A stretch of 64,000 nucleotides of DNA from Desulfobacterales bacterium (GCA_021737275.1 JAIPEE010000010.1:29078-93077), one strand, 5' to 3'; counted from the first letter of the stretch, positions 55,183 through 64,000 are shown. The notes: generated by a model from the sequence alone, not told the origin. Made by a program: numbers and translations.

Positions 55183-56363
55183 GGGGACGTCCGTGAAATA
55201 TTGACATTTTATCTCATTTCAGCTAAAAATCCACCATGCCAAGAAAAGCCAGAATAGATGCTCCGGGCGCATTACACCATATCATTATAAGGGGAATAGA
55301 ACGTAAAGCGATATTCAAAAATGATGTTGATAAAGATAATTTTTTAGAACGCCTGGGTTCAATATTAAAAGAGACAGAAACACCCTGCTATGCCTGGGTC
55401 CTGATGTCTAACCATGCCCATCTCCTTATGAAAACAGGATATGTGCCTATCGCTACAATTATGAGAAGACTAATAACCGTTTATGCCCAGCAGTTTAACA
55501 GAAAATACAACCGGCATGGCCAGTTGTTCCAAAACCGGTATAAATCATTTTTATGCGAAGAAGAGGTTTATCTAAAAGAACTTGTCCGTTATATCCATTT
55601 GAATCCTGTAAGGGCAAAAATGGTTAAAGAAATGGCAGGGCTTAAATTATATCCATATACAGGCCATAGCGCTTTAATGGGTAAAAATAAAAACGAGTGG
55701 CAATCTGTTGATTATGTTCTAAATCTGTTTGAAAAAAATGGAAAATCCGCCAGAAGAAATTATGCCCTGTTTGTATCCAAAGGAATAGAAGATGGGAAAA
55801 GACCTGATTTGGTCGGTGGCGGACTAATTAGATCCGTTGGTGGTTGGTCCGCATTGAGTCTGTCGAAAAAAGAAGGGGTCAGGATTAAGGGAGATGAGCG
55901 AATACTGGGCAGCAGTGATTTTGTGAAAGGTGTTTTAAAAAAGGCAAATGAAAATCTGGACGAGTATACAAAACTTAAATCCAATGCACCTGATCTTGAT
56001 GAACTGATAAAGAGAATCGCCTCCTATTATAAAATTGATCTAGAAGAACTGAAAACATCAACAAAGAATCGACTGGTTTCAAAAGCAAGAGCAATGTTAA
56101 GTTATATGGCGGTCAGAAAGTTAAGGGTGAGTTGTGCCGACGTCGCCAGAAGTTTAAACATAGCACCATCTGCGGTCAGTAAAGCTGCAGTAAGAGGTCA
56201 GATTAATTCTGAACGAAATAAAGTACAACGCGTTATTTTAGGGGGTTGATCAAATATCCAAATGTCACGGACGACCCCTATTTGGTTCCTATTCTGAACG
56301 AAATAAAGTACAACGCGTTATTTTAGGGGGTTGATCAAATATCCAAATGTCACGGACGTCCCC
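55183..56363 (+). mobile_element. Y1 (HUH) transposase element with GGGGACGTCCGTG ends
   Basis: The 13-bp sequence GGGGACGTCCGTG at 55183-55195 is exactly inverted at 56351-56363, bracketing a single transposase gene. The right end is present twice because of an 85-bp tandem duplication (56206-56290 and 56291-56375). A decayed relative lies at 62765-62960. Confidence 0.7.
55236..56249 (+). CDS. REP-associated tyrosine transposase with C-terminal HTH domain
   Basis: The 337-residue protein has the TnpA_REP/Y1 domain: MPRKARIDAPGALHHIIIRG, the HUH metal motif with His60 and His62 (MSNHAHLLMK), and the LVRYIHLNPVRA block that holds the catalytic Tyr. After about residue 230 is a helical domain (IKRIASYYKIDLEEL..., RSLNIAPSAVSKA) resembling DnaA-type or Trp-repressor-like HTH, common in the long RAYT variants. 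The gene looks intact. Its last codons lie in the first copy of the 85-bp duplication. Confidence 0.88.
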   Translation: MPRKARIDAPGALHHIIIRGIERKAIFKNDVDKDNFLERLGSILKETETPCYAWVLMSNHAHLLMKTGYVPIATIMRRLITVYAQQFNRKYNRHGQLFQNRYKSFLCEEEVYLKELVRYIHLNPVRAKMVKEMAGLKLYPYTGHSALMGKNKNEWQSVDYVLNLFEKNGKSARRNYALFVSKGIEDGKRPDLVGGGLIRSVGGWSALSLSKKEGVRIKGDERILGSSDFVKGVLKKANENLDEYTKLKSNAPDLDELIKRIASYYKIDLEELKTSTKNRLVSKARAMLSYMAVRKLRVSCADVARSLNIAPSAVSKAAVRGQINSERNKVQRVILGG

Positions 56364-56375
56364 TATTTGGTTCCT
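56206..56375. repeat. 85-bp tandem duplication at the right end of the Y1 element
   Basis: Units 56206-56290 and 56291-56375 are identical except for one base (GACGACCCC versus GACGTCCCC). Only the second has the end that perfectly matches the left end. Confidence 0.9.
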
Positions 56376-56650
56376 ATTTGGTTGGAAATCGTTGATCTGT
56401 CCATGGGAAAATCCAATGATCGGCTTTTAAGAGCGATTTATCCCAGTTGGTAAGATATCTCGGTAAAAGAGACAAAAATTCTAATTCAGGAACATTTCAA
56501 AACAACTGAAAAGTCCGGAAGAAAACATCCGAAACTCTGGAGGCGGATAGTCACGATTGGCAAGGGGCAATACTTTTTCCATCCAATGTGACTGTTATAA
56601 GGATATAATAGTACACTATTTTACGGACTGAAACAGAAAGGAGCAACTGA

Positions 56651-57148
56651 ATGAAACGTTTTTTATTTGTACTATCAATTATTTTTTTGATGGCGGGAAC
56701 TTCTGTGGCAACCGATTTCAAACAGTTTACCGGTTCATGGGTATACAAAAATGCCGGGATGGATGAGATTAAAAAAATAACCGTCGAAGGCAGTGGAAAA
56801 TACAATGCTCAGGTAAAGGAAAAATGCAATGCAGGGAACTGTGATCAGGGATGGCACTCCTGTAATTCCTATTCTGATGGGCACCTCTCTTTTAATTATC
56901 AAAACGATAGCAGCAAGCGAAAGGTTGAATTAAGATTAACGGGAGCAAACAAACTTGAGGTAAAGGTAAACACCCGTTATACGGATAACAGCGGCAGACC
57001 CGCAGCGGATCATACTTATATATTTCGTCGATTAGTTTTGCAACAGGCACCGCAACAGACCCCGATGCCCATGGACAGTGTTACACCTCAACCCATGGAT
57101 CAGGTTTTTCCTACTGCACCGGCAGAGGCGCCTACAGGAAAATATTAA
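56651..57148 (+). CDS. Exported protein of unknown function
   Basis: This 165-residue protein has a signal peptide (MKRFLFVLSIIFLMAGTSVA). The domain (FKQFTGSWVYKNAGMDEIKKI, then YIFRRL) resembles small secreted lipocalin-like folds. Three Cys lie close together (KEKCNAGNCDQGWHSC), and the C-terminal tail is Pro/Gln/Met-rich. GAAAGGAG lies just upstream of ATG. No family recognised. Confidence 0.65.
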   Translation: MKRFLFVLSIIFLMAGTSVATDFKQFTGSWVYKNAGMDEIKKITVEGSGKYNAQVKEKCNAGNCDQGWHSCNSYSDGHLSFNYQNDSSKRKVELRLTGANKLEVKVNTRYTDNSGRPAADHTYIFRRLVLQQAPQQTPMPMDSVTPQPMDQVFPTAPAEAPTGKY

Positions 57149-57167
57149 ACAAACCCAAAACAAGGAA

Positions 57168-57307
57168 TTGAAAATAAAGCTATATCCAAACGTACTGTTT
57201 TATATCTGCTTGTGCTTATTTTTCGTACAACACCTGCTATGGCAGCTTCATTTTCAGCAGATATGGTAACTGTAAAAGACGGAAAAACTAAAACAGACAA
57301 ACTTTAG
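57168..57307 (+). pseudogene. Remnant of an exported-protein gene (frameshifted and truncated)
   Basis: Reading KAISKRTVLYLLVLIFRTTP then AMAASFSADMVTVKDG resembles the signal peptide and first mature residues of DUF4412-type lipoproteins. The only start, TTG after AAGGAA at 57168, is in another frame, so one base seems lost after AAAATAA. The frame stops after 43 codons. Confidence 0.4.
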
Positions 57308-57366
57308 TGCTACGTATTCAATAATGATCACCGGCATAATGAGATATTGGAGTTATAAAAAAGAAC

Positions 57367-58614
57367 TTGAAGATTCTTCATCTGCTCGGACAACGTCCGG
57401 ACTCAACCGGCAGCGGTATTTATATGCAGTCTGTGATGCGTGAAGCGGAAAAATGCGGCCATGAAAATTACATGATTGCCGGCATTCAGCCTGACAGCGA
57501 CATCGATTTTCATGGTATTATCCCTGACCAGTGCCGCTTTATCCGTTTCAATGGGGGTGATATTTCATTCCCGATCCCCGGTATGACGGATATCATGCCC
57601 TACCCAAGTGTAAGGTTTGCTGATTTGTCCATGAAGGACATTGAAATATATGAATCGGCATTCTCGCGTGTAATGACTGAAACGGTGACCTGTTTCAGAC
57701 CGGATATTATCCACAGCCATCACAACTGGCTGGTTAGTTCGCTGGCACGGCGTCTTTTCCCGAATATACCCGTGGTGACCACATGTCACGGGACCGATTT
57801 ACGTCAATTTCAGAATTGTCCCCATCTTCGCAAAAAAGTATTGTGTGGCTGCCGCCATCTTGACGCGGCCATGGTGTTGAGTGGCGATCAGAAACAGTTT
57901 ATCGAGCAAAATTATGAACTGCCTCAGGAAAAAGTAATTGTTACCGGAGCCGGTTACAATGATACGGTTTTTACTCCAGATACGAAACCTGCGCCCAAAC
58001 CCGTTCAGCTTGTTTACGCAGGTAAACTTTTGAACGCCAAGGGGTTACCCTGGCTGCTTAAAGCTCTCAAAACCATTGAGGAGCTGAACTGGCAACTGCA
58101 TATCGTGGGAGGCGGAAAAGGAATTGAAAAGGATGAGTGCATGCACCTGGCTAAAAATATGGGAGAGCGCGTGATTGTACACGGTATGATACCACAGGTT
58201 CGTTTGGCTGATATTTTCAGGCAGGGCCATATTTTTGTCCTTCCGTCTTTTTTCGAAGGATTACCGTTGGTCGTGCTTGAGGCTTTGGCCAGTGGTTGCC
58301 GTGTAGTTGCAACGGACCTGGCCGGCGTGATGGAAGTTCTTGGCGATGTGAAAACCGAATACATCTCACTTATTCGTACACCGCGGTTAAGAAAAATGGA
58401 CCAGCCTTATATTGAGGATTTGCCCACTTTTGTGCGAAATCTTGCTCAAGCTATTGAAATCCAGATAGCAAGGACCATTGAATACCCCCAAATCAACCTT
58501 TCCCATGTCATGGACAAACTGTCCACCTTTACCTGGCAGGGCGTATTTGAAAGAGTTCAGAATGTATATTTCGGCGTGATGGAAGAAATGAGAAAAAAGG
58601 ATCTAACGGAATGA
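57367..58614 (+). CDS. Glycosyltransferase family 4
   Basis: The 415-residue GT-B glycosyltransferase has the N-terminal KILHLLGQRPDSTGSGIYMQ donor-side loop, the HSHHNWLVSSLARRLF block and the C-terminal SFFEGLPLVVLEALASGCRV segment with its E-x7-E catalytic pair. Such enzymes transfer a sugar from a nucleotide donor to lipopolysaccharide, a glycolipid or another small molecule. The start is a TTG. The next gene, a broken radical-SAM gene, overlaps its stop by ATGA, so the two were an operon making some modified glycan or small molecule. Confidence 0.9.
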   Translation: MKILHLLGQRPDSTGSGIYMQSVMREAEKCGHENYMIAGIQPDSDIDFHGIIPDQCRFIRFNGGDISFPIPGMTDIMPYPSVRFADLSMKDIEIYESAFSRVMTETVTCFRPDIIHSHHNWLVSSLARRLFPNIPVVTTCHGTDLRQFQNCPHLRKKVLCGCRHLDAAMVLSGDQKQFIEQNYELPQEKVIVTGAGYNDTVFTPDTKPAPKPVQLVYAGKLLNAKGLPWLLKALKTIEELNWQLHIVGGGKGIEKDECMHLAKNMGERVIVHGMIPQVRLADIFRQGHIFVLPSFFEGLPLVVLEALASGCRVVATDLAGVMEVLGDVKTEYISLIRTPRLRKMDQPYIEDLPTFVRNLAQAIEIQIARTIEYPQINLSHVMDKLSTFTWQGVFERVQNVYFGVMEEMRKKDLTE

Positions 58615-59473
58615 TTTCTGTGTCCCGCCATCGTAATATCACTCTAAAACGGATGGTTCTGGATTTTTACCAGTTCATTCGGTCCCAATTGCCCATTGTC
58701 GGGTTTCTCGGTTGCCAGTATCAACCCAGCCGGGATTTTGTGGAAATCGATATTACCTAAAAATGCAGTTTGAAATGCATTAACTGCAATCGTTCCTGTG
58801 CGCAGGCGCCTGCAGACACAGAAATGCCGATTTCAATGATCGAGGCGTTTATCCGTGACAGTGTTGAAAAAAACCTGAAATGGAAACGGATTCGAATTTT
58901 GGGCGGAGAACCGACCCTTCATAGCCGTATTTTCGAAGTGATTGATGTGCTGAGAGATTACCGATCCAATTATAATCCGTCAGTCAGGCTGGTTCTCTGC
59001 ACGAATTATTTTGGCGGAACCGTCCGTAATGTCTTAAAAAAAATACCCGATGACATTGTGATTAAAAGCACGCTGAAGACATCCCGCGAGAACCTTTTCA
59101 GGCCCTTTAGCGTTGCACCTGTCGATACATGGTCCAACCGGTTCTCGGATTATTCAACCGGTTGCCGGATAATAGTGGCTTGCGGTTTGGGATTGACGCC
59201 CTCCGGCTATTATATGTGCGCGGTAGCCGGAGGAATAGACCGCATCTTCCAGTACCACTTAGGGGGGAAAGTATTCCGGACGTATCGGACCGGATGACGG
59301 ACCAGATGTCTGCGATTTGCCGATTGTGTGAGCATTTCGGCTTTCAGTGGCCGATGAAAAAGGAAAAAATATCCCGATCCTGGAAAGATGGGTATGTATG
59401 TTTTGAAAATGCTTCCGACTCGCCGAATTCAAAGGCACGGGCCTTTATTTCAAACATAATGAAACCATCCTAA
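58611..59473 (+). pseudogene. Radical-SAM enzyme gene with an in-frame stop and a frameshift
   Basis: The ATG overlaps the stop of the glycosyltransferase. The frame reads to VEIDIT, a TAA at 58758-58760, and then KCSLKCINCNRSC, the CxxxCxxC 4Fe-4S motif of radical-SAM proteins, with the later LGGEPTLHSR. A Tyr or similar codon has probably become the stop. A second lesion at a run of six G near 59263 shifts the frame, and the tail continues to GYVCFENASD...FISNIMKPS in another frame. Either the gene is decayed, or it contains sequencing errors. The TTG at 58770 gives only a fragment. Confidence 0.8.
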
Positions 59474-59557
59474 ATAATTCCTTAAAATTGACATCCTGTT
59501 AAATAGAATTATTTTTAGAAGAATATAAACAATAGATTTAAAATTTGAGGTGATATC

Positions 59558-59890
59558 ATGAACAAACTCGATTCGCTTATTTCTATAATGGGAAATGAAT
59601 ATAAAGATACGATCTCTTCGGATTCAAGATTTTATCGTGAAGTGGATATTGGTGAAGAAGCAGAAAACCATGGCTTTTCCGAGTTAAAAAACAAATATAA
59701 AAATGTTTATGCTGTTTTGCCATTGAAAAATCCTGAAAAGGGGATGAAAGTTTTAATTGATGGACGAACATTTGTTAACTATGATCAGTTTGAGTCCGGT
59801 ATAGCAGTTCCTTCTTACATCAGTAAATATTCTGGGTTGTCACGCAAAAAATATACTGCTCAGGACAGTATGATTCTTAACTTTACTTAG
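59558..59890 (+). CDS. Small protein of unknown function
   Basis: This 110-residue soluble protein has no signal peptide. The sequence (LDSLISIMGNEYKDTISS, VYAVLPLKNPEKGMKVLIDG) is not recognised. GAGGTG lies just before ATG, so translation is plausible. The surrounding region is accessory and gene-poor. Confidence 0.5.
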   Translation: MNKLDSLISIMGNEYKDTISSDSRFYREVDIGEEAENHGFSELKNKYKNVYAVLPLKNPEKGMKVLIDGRTFVNYDQFESGIAVPSYISKYSGLSRKKYTAQDSMILNFT

Positions 59891-60223
59891 ATAAAAACCT
59901 TAAAACAAATAATCTCAAGCCCGGTTCGCTCAAGACACAGAGAAAACCTTGAAGAATGAATTAAAGTTCAAAGCACATCACTTAAAATAAGCGCAGGACA
60001 AAAGGATGATCTACGTTCATTGTTTCTGATTTACCAACGGATTGACGGTTTGACAACGAAATATGTAAGCGCTATATGTTTCTAAATATTCTAAGAAAAA
60101 GCACTATCTGAAAGCGGGTACCGGATATTGTGATTAATTCGACCAATACACAGAAAACTAAATTTTAACTTAATCCGCTTTTTTAAACCAAATTCTTTTC
60201 AACTCAATTACCAGGGAGAAAAA
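59891..60223. other. Intergenic, nothing identified
   Basis: This 333-bp AT-rich stretch has no convincing ORF, repeat or terminator. The last bases (CCAGGGAGAAAAA) hold the ribosome binding site of the next gene. Confidence 0.5.
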
Positions 60224-61366
60224 ATGTTTCCGGTTGTAAAAAATCGAGCTGATTTTTTGATTGCAGATGAAAAATTTCAACCAGGTAGTTATCGGCATAC
60301 GCATGAGATTTTTCCTTCACGGATTATAAAAAAAGGAACACATGTTGATATGTTATCCTATGCCGGAAACGACCTGGATATTGAGTATTCACATAAAGGA
60401 GAAAAACACCATATCGATGAATTTATGGCATTGAATAAGACAACCGGATTTCTTGTTATCAAAGATGGCGTAATTCATTATGAAAACTATGCTTTTGGAG
60501 CAACGGCAGATTCATTATTTACCTCTTTTTCAGTGGGCAAATCTATCACTGGTACATTAGTGGGCATGGCCATCGGCGATGGTTATATAAAGAGTGTAAA
60601 TGATTTGTTGGTGAAATTCCTTCCGTCATATAAAGGCTCCGGTTATGACGGTGTAACAGTAAAACAGGCGTTACAGATGTCGTCAGGTGTTCGTTTTGTT
60701 GAGGAGTATGCAGGGGGAGAATCAGAATTTTCACGTTTTTTTGATAATTGTCTGATTAATCGAACAGAAAGCTTTAGCCAGTTGATGTCATCTCTGCAAC
60801 GAAAGCATGAGCCGGGTTCTGTATTCAATTACTCGACAGGCGAGAGCACTGTATTAGGTGATTTGGTAAATAAAGCGACGGGTAAAACGTTATCCGGCTA
60901 TTTATCTGAAAAAATCTGGTCAAAAATCGGTATGGAAAAAGATGCATACTGGGTAACTGACAACGAAGGCGATCAGGGTCTTGAGTTGGGCGGAGGAAGC
61001 CTGAGTACTACATTGCGAGACTACGGCCGCTTTGGTTTGCTAATGTTAAATGATGGTAAATACAAAGGTAAAAGGATTTTGCCGGAAGGTTGGGTTGCTG
61101 AGGCAACGACGCCCGATGCGCCTCAGGTACAGCCGGGTAAATTATATGAAGGGTACCCTTTGGGCTATCAATATCAATGGTGGACTTTCCCTGGCGATAA
61201 AAACCACCCTTATGTGGCAATTGGGGTTCATGGGCAGTTTATCTATATTAACCCGGCCGAAAAGCTTGTCATTGCAAAGACGAGCGTATGGCCTATGCCT
61301 GAGGACGATGATAAAGAAATGGAAACTTATGACTTATTTGCTGCGATTGAGGAGGCCCTTCATTAG
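60224..61366 (+). CDS. Serine hydrolase of the beta-lactamase/class C family
   Basis: The 380-residue protein has the SxxK motif at Ser103-Lys106 (SFSVGKSITG) and the second motif NYSTGESTVLG (Tyr-Ser type). The usual class C-like domain order and the late GVHGQFIYINP strand follow. It has no signal peptide, so it acts inside the cell or is exported by an unusual route. Such proteins are esterases, peptidases or penicillin-binding-like enzymes more often than true beta-lactamases. Substrate unknown. Confidence 0.87.
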   Translation: MFPVVKNRADFLIADEKFQPGSYRHTHEIFPSRIIKKGTHVDMLSYAGNDLDIEYSHKGEKHHIDEFMALNKTTGFLVIKDGVIHYENYAFGATADSLFTSFSVGKSITGTLVGMAIGDGYIKSVNDLLVKFLPSYKGSGYDGVTVKQALQMSSGVRFVEEYAGGESEFSRFFDNCLINRTESFSQLMSSLQRKHEPGSVFNYSTGESTVLGDLVNKATGKTLSGYLSEKIWSKIGMEKDAYWVTDNEGDQGLELGGGSLSTTLRDYGRFGLLMLNDGKYKGKRILPEGWVAEATTPDAPQVQPGKLYEGYPLGYQYQWWTFPGDKNHPYVAIGVHGQFIYINPAEKLVIAKTSVWPMPEDDDKEMETYDLFAAIEEALH

Positions 61367-61778
61367 ATTTGCAATTAATATTCAGTTAATTTAGCCGTAC
61401 CAGCTAACGCCCTGACGACTTGTTTATCTTCCTCATTTCTCTCCTACTTTACAAAGGGCGTTTATTTATAATTTATCGAAAAACACATAGGGCCGCACAT
61501 TGAAGGGTAGGTCATAAGAAAAAACACCTCTCCTGTCGTTTTGGGTCTGCTTTATTGGGTTGTCTTTTAATGGGTTACATTTGTTACCTGACGGGTTCGG
61601 TGCCGTTAGCATTCGGCAGATGTGCTTCTGGTGAGTAATCTTTCAAAGCGCCGTTGGTATAATATGGTTTGGATTTAAGAGATTGAAAATGGTTGTGTCA
61701 GGGGCCGGGGATTTTGTCGATAACCCTGAAAATTTACAAATAATCGAGTATTTTTTAAGGGAAATGGAGGTAATGATT
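61367..61778. other. Intergenic, no gene assigned
   Basis: This 412-bp stretch before the DUF4197 gene contains CAGCTAACGCC near 61402 and GCCGTTAGC near 61602. They recall attC outer boxes but are too far apart to pair as one site. An open frame extends from 61683 into the next gene but has no ribosome binding site. Confidence 0.4.
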
Positions 61779-62555
61779 ATGCAGACGTCTTTATTAAAGT
61801 TTTTAAAAAACCAACTCAAAATTATAAGCTCATTGTTCCTTATTATGATTTTATTGATTCCAATAACGGCTGAATCCGGAGAAAGCTTGTGGGATAAAGG
61901 CACAGATCTCCTGAAGGGTTATGGGGAAAGCAGCGATTCTGTTTCAGATCTTTCAGTTGATGAAATGGGTGCCGGCCTTAAAGAGGCGCTGCTTGTCGGC
62001 TCAAAAAATGTCGTTAGGCAGCTGGGCGGTATTGATGGATTTAATGCCGATCCAGACATCCATATACCGTTGCCTAAACAACTGGATACAGTAAAGTCCG
62101 TGCTGGAAAAGATTGGAATGTCGAATCTGCTTGATGATCTTGAGTTAAAACTGAACAGAGCCGCAGAAGCGTCTACGCCAAAGGCAAAGAAACTTTTCAA
62201 GAAGTCTATCTCTGAAATGACGTTTGATGATGTAAAGACGGTATATGACGGTCCGGATGATGCTGCCACCCAATATTTCAAGGATAAAATGGCACTTTCC
62301 CTGTCAGAGGAGATGTCGCCTGTAGTTTCAGAGAGCCTTTCAGAAGTTGGGGCTATTAAGGCTTATGATAATGCTATAAAGGAATATCAATCCGTGCCTT
62401 TTGTGCCGGACTCAAAAACGGACTTGACTGAATATGTAGTTGATAAGGGGATGGACGGAATATTTTATTATATGGCGATTGAAGAGGCGGCCATTCGTAA
62501 GGATCCAGCCAAACAGACTACGGATCTACTTAAGCGTGTGTTTGGCTCAAAGTAA
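61779..62555 (+). CDS. DUF4197 exported protein
   Basis: This 258-residue protein has a signal peptide or anchor (IISSLFLIMILLIPITAESGE). The DUF4197 pattern follows: GLKEALLVGSKNVVRQLGG, DIHIPLPKQL, LNRAAEASTPKAKKLF, FKKSISEMTFDDVKTVYDGP and the EEAAIRKDPAKQTTDLLKRVFG end. Function is unknown; the family is found in the periplasm of many proteobacteria. I chose the ATG at 61779 because GGAGG is eight bases upstream. Starts at 61683 and 61773 are less suitable. Confidence 0.85.
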   Translation: MQTSLLKFLKNQLKIISSLFLIMILLIPITAESGESLWDKGTDLLKGYGESSDSVSDLSVDEMGAGLKEALLVGSKNVVRQLGGIDGFNADPDIHIPLPKQLDTVKSVLEKIGMSNLLDDLELKLNRAAEASTPKAKKLFKKSISEMTFDDVKTVYDGPDDAATQYFKDKMALSLSEEMSPVVSESLSEVGAIKAYDNAIKEYQSVPFVPDSKTDLTEYVVDKGMDGIFYYMAIEEAAIRKDPAKQTTDLLKRVFGSK

Positions 62556-63154
62556 TTAGGAAAGCCTAAGAGGTCGTATTTTTTCTGAAATTTGTTGCTG
62601 AAAACAAACTTCCCGGATTTTAATGACATAATTTTCTTTCAGTCATGTATGCATTAAATATGTCACATATAAATATCGTATAATTAAATATTTAAATAGT
62701 ATATGCGTTTATAAATGTTATTAACATATGACATAAATTCTGCTGACTGAAAAGGAAAATAAAAACGCTATTACCAGTTGTTCCAAAACAGGTATAAATC
62801 ATTTTTTGTGAAGAAGAGGCCTGCCTAAAAAGAGCTTGTCAGTTATATCCATTTAGATCCTGTTAAAAGATAGAAAGATTCTGAATGTCCTTAATAAGTA
62901 CATCTCGCAGCCTTGAAGTGTTGATCAAATGTCCATATGTTGAGGATATACCCTTAAGATTCCCAAGTGGTAGTTTAATCCATTTTTCCAACCCGGTGTC
63001 TAAAACCACTCGTTACAGCATGAGTACGTGATTGCAGTTCACAGACAACTCGGAGGTCTTTATATATTCAGATCAGATCTGGAGCTGATTTTTCACAAAG
63101 TGTTTCTCTCTTTTAAGTTGTTCACAATTACGATTATGCACAGGAGGTAATATT
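62556..63154. other. Gene-poor region with remnant of the Y1 element
   Basis: This is 599 bp of AT-rich sequence. A degenerate stretch at about 62768-62870 resembles 55515-55620 of the intact Y1 transposase (CCAGTTGTTCCAAAAC, TATAAATCATTTTT, TATATCCATTT), with stops and frameshifts. TTGATCAAATGTCC at 62921 resembles its right end. Confidence 0.6.
62765..62960 (+). pseudogene. Degenerate fragment of a REP-associated transposase element
   Basis: See the surrounding region. Short blocks match the transposase gene at 55236-56249 and the right end of its element, but the sequence between is decayed and no frame is open. It is a dead second copy, showing the element has moved within this genome or its ancestors. 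Confidence 0.65.
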
Positions 63155-63558
63155 ATGAATACAATACTTAACAAATTAATCATATTTTTAGGAATTTTCA
63201 TAGCAGTAAGCCTGACTTCAAGCGCGTATGCCGGTTGGGGAAAGGGCTCAACCAGTTGGGATAATTACTCAGCCCTGGCCTGCAGCATGAACTGGCTAAA
63301 AGTCAAGATTTTAGCGCCCCGACTAATGCCACCCAAGATAGTCGTTCAAAAGGTATTTTTGTTTCCAGCACAAGGATTATGGAGTCTGCAAATACGAATG
63401 ATTTTAGTCAGGAAAGTGCCTTAAAAAAAGGCGTTGTTAACAGAAACCAGATCGGATCGGAAAGGAATTTGGATAAGAAACAGGATGGTTATTTATCCAA
63501 TAAAGGCTCTAAAGGTGTGTTTGTTGGTCGTGACAACAGTTGCATTGGAATGTGTTAA
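63155..63558 (+). pseudogene. Exported protein gene with internal frameshift
   Basis: The first frame gives a signal peptide (LIIFLGIFIAVSLTSSAYAG) and then GWGKGSTSWDNYSALACS. At about 63268-63285 the coding signal moves to another frame that continues ELAKSQDFSAPTNATQDSRS, then KGIFVSSTRIMESANTNDFS, up to DNSCIGMC and a stop at 63556. GGAGG before the ATG is good. Either a decayed gene or a one-base sequencing error. Function unknown. Confidence 0.5.
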
Positions 63559-63907
63559 CATTCAAGATTGAGATGAAAATTTATTACATTTTTCTATACC
63601 CCATCCGCTTGCGGCGGGGAGCTTCATTGCAAAAACAAAACGGGTGATCAGTTATATTCTAATGCATTTAATGGAATATATTTTGAACACCCTTTTTGTT
63701 TATCTTGTATGCCTTAACTCAAAAAAACAAAAGAAGTATATTTAAAAAGATTATGTAAAAAGCGGGGAGGCAGATTTACACAATTCAGATCTATACATTT
63801 CACAAAAAAATGATCAGAAATGAAGCCTGATATAAGTTTGGTTTGTAATGTAAGCAAAGAGGGTTAACCCTAATGTTGCATAAAATTTTAACTTTTTTCT
63901 CAGTATA
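63559..63907. other. Intergenic, nothing identified except a short palindrome
   Basis: The stretch is 349 bp. The palindrome AGGGTTAACCCT lies at 63860-63871. No other feature was seen. Confidence 0.4.
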
Positions 63908-64000
63908 TCATGCTGCTTTTTGCAACACGTCGAGAAAATGAAGAAGATCTTTTCGAACTGCTTTATTTGCGCTCATCGTCAGGGTAAGTTGCCCTTGAGG
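63908..64000 (-). CDS. C-terminal end of an unidentified minus-strand gene (cut by window)
   Basis: From the window edge the minus strand is open for 30 codons, ending in SANKAVRKDLLHFLDVLQKA and a TGA. The context (accessory DNA) suggests a mobile-element protein, but nothing here confirms it. Confidence 0.3.
   Translation of the reverse strand, partial: PQGQLTLTMSANKAVRKDLLHFLDVLQKAA

Noticed and set aside
58758..58760. In-frame TAA in the radical-SAM gene as a recoded amino acid
   Set aside because: Known recoding uses TGA (selenocysteine) or TAG (pyrrolysine), not TAA. A second frameshift nearby supports decay or sequencing error.
61402..61610. attC-like boxes around the end of the serine hydrolase
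   Set aside because: CAGCTAACG and CCGTTAGC match in outline but are about 200 bp apart with no paired inner arms, too long and too weak for an attC.

Overview
The window looks like chromosome from a sulfate-reducing member of the Desulfobacterota, probably Desulfobacteraceae-like. This is inferred from gene content, not from a marker-gene search. The strongest evidence is a complete qrcABCD operon, the periplasmic-electron-to-menaquinone module typical of sulfate reducers. Supporting evidence is an siroheme/hemA cluster with a CcsA-like membrane protein, a tungstate uptake operon, cytochrome c maturation by system II, and an Fo sector built for Na+.

Layout. 1-5640: the end of glnE, then glnD-glnB-glnA behind a clear sigma-54 promoter (924-939) with three helically phased dyad sites upstream. 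5641-7152: a GAF-AAA+-Fis sigma-54 activator, convergent with glnA. 7426-13347: a small unknown gene, then on the minus strand DHH phosphoesterase, MBL hydrolase, sirC-like, ccsA/hemX-like, hemA and fabD. 13632-17387: an Fo-only ATP synthase operon (atpZ/I, atpI, a, a four-hairpin c, a single-hairpin c, b', b) closed by a terminator with no F1 genes. 17459-19913: a UroD-like methyltransferase, an exported protein and a MetH-activation-domain protein. 20211-24054: an HTH/PBP-like regulator and tupABC. 24245-27381: a two-component system with an NtrC-type regulator. 27579-29872: ccsB-ccsA. 30060-35511: qrcABCD plus an unlisted 54-residue membrane ORF. 35631-37192: murA and a parvulin. 37390-44426: tamB and an Omp85 protein. 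44794-48836: comEC and nupC.

From 48909 the character changes. A minus-strand integron integrase (intI) faces a cassette array running away from it to about 54858. At least three attC sites can be drawn directly from the sequence. The cassettes carry mostly unknown genes, one nuclease-like ORF and one with a faint resemblance to uracil-DNA glycosylases. The array ends in a truncated IS3-type element cut by a REP-associated (Y1/HUH) transposase element. The remaining 8 kb is accessory and partly decayed: a glycosyltransferase coupled to a broken radical-SAM gene, a serine hydrolase, a DUF4197 protein, frameshifted exported proteins and a degenerate second copy of the Y1 element.

The core genes form a coherent energy story. 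Periplasmic electrons enter menaquinone through Qrc, whose haem protein needs the nearby CcsBA system. The ion gradient is used by an Fo whose rotor genes predict a hybrid c-ring: the four-hairpin c keeps its ion-binding carboxylates only in hairpins 1 and 4. That rotor is the most interesting candidate for something undescribed, followed by the sigma-54 control region of glnD, the small ORF at the end of qrc, and the integron.
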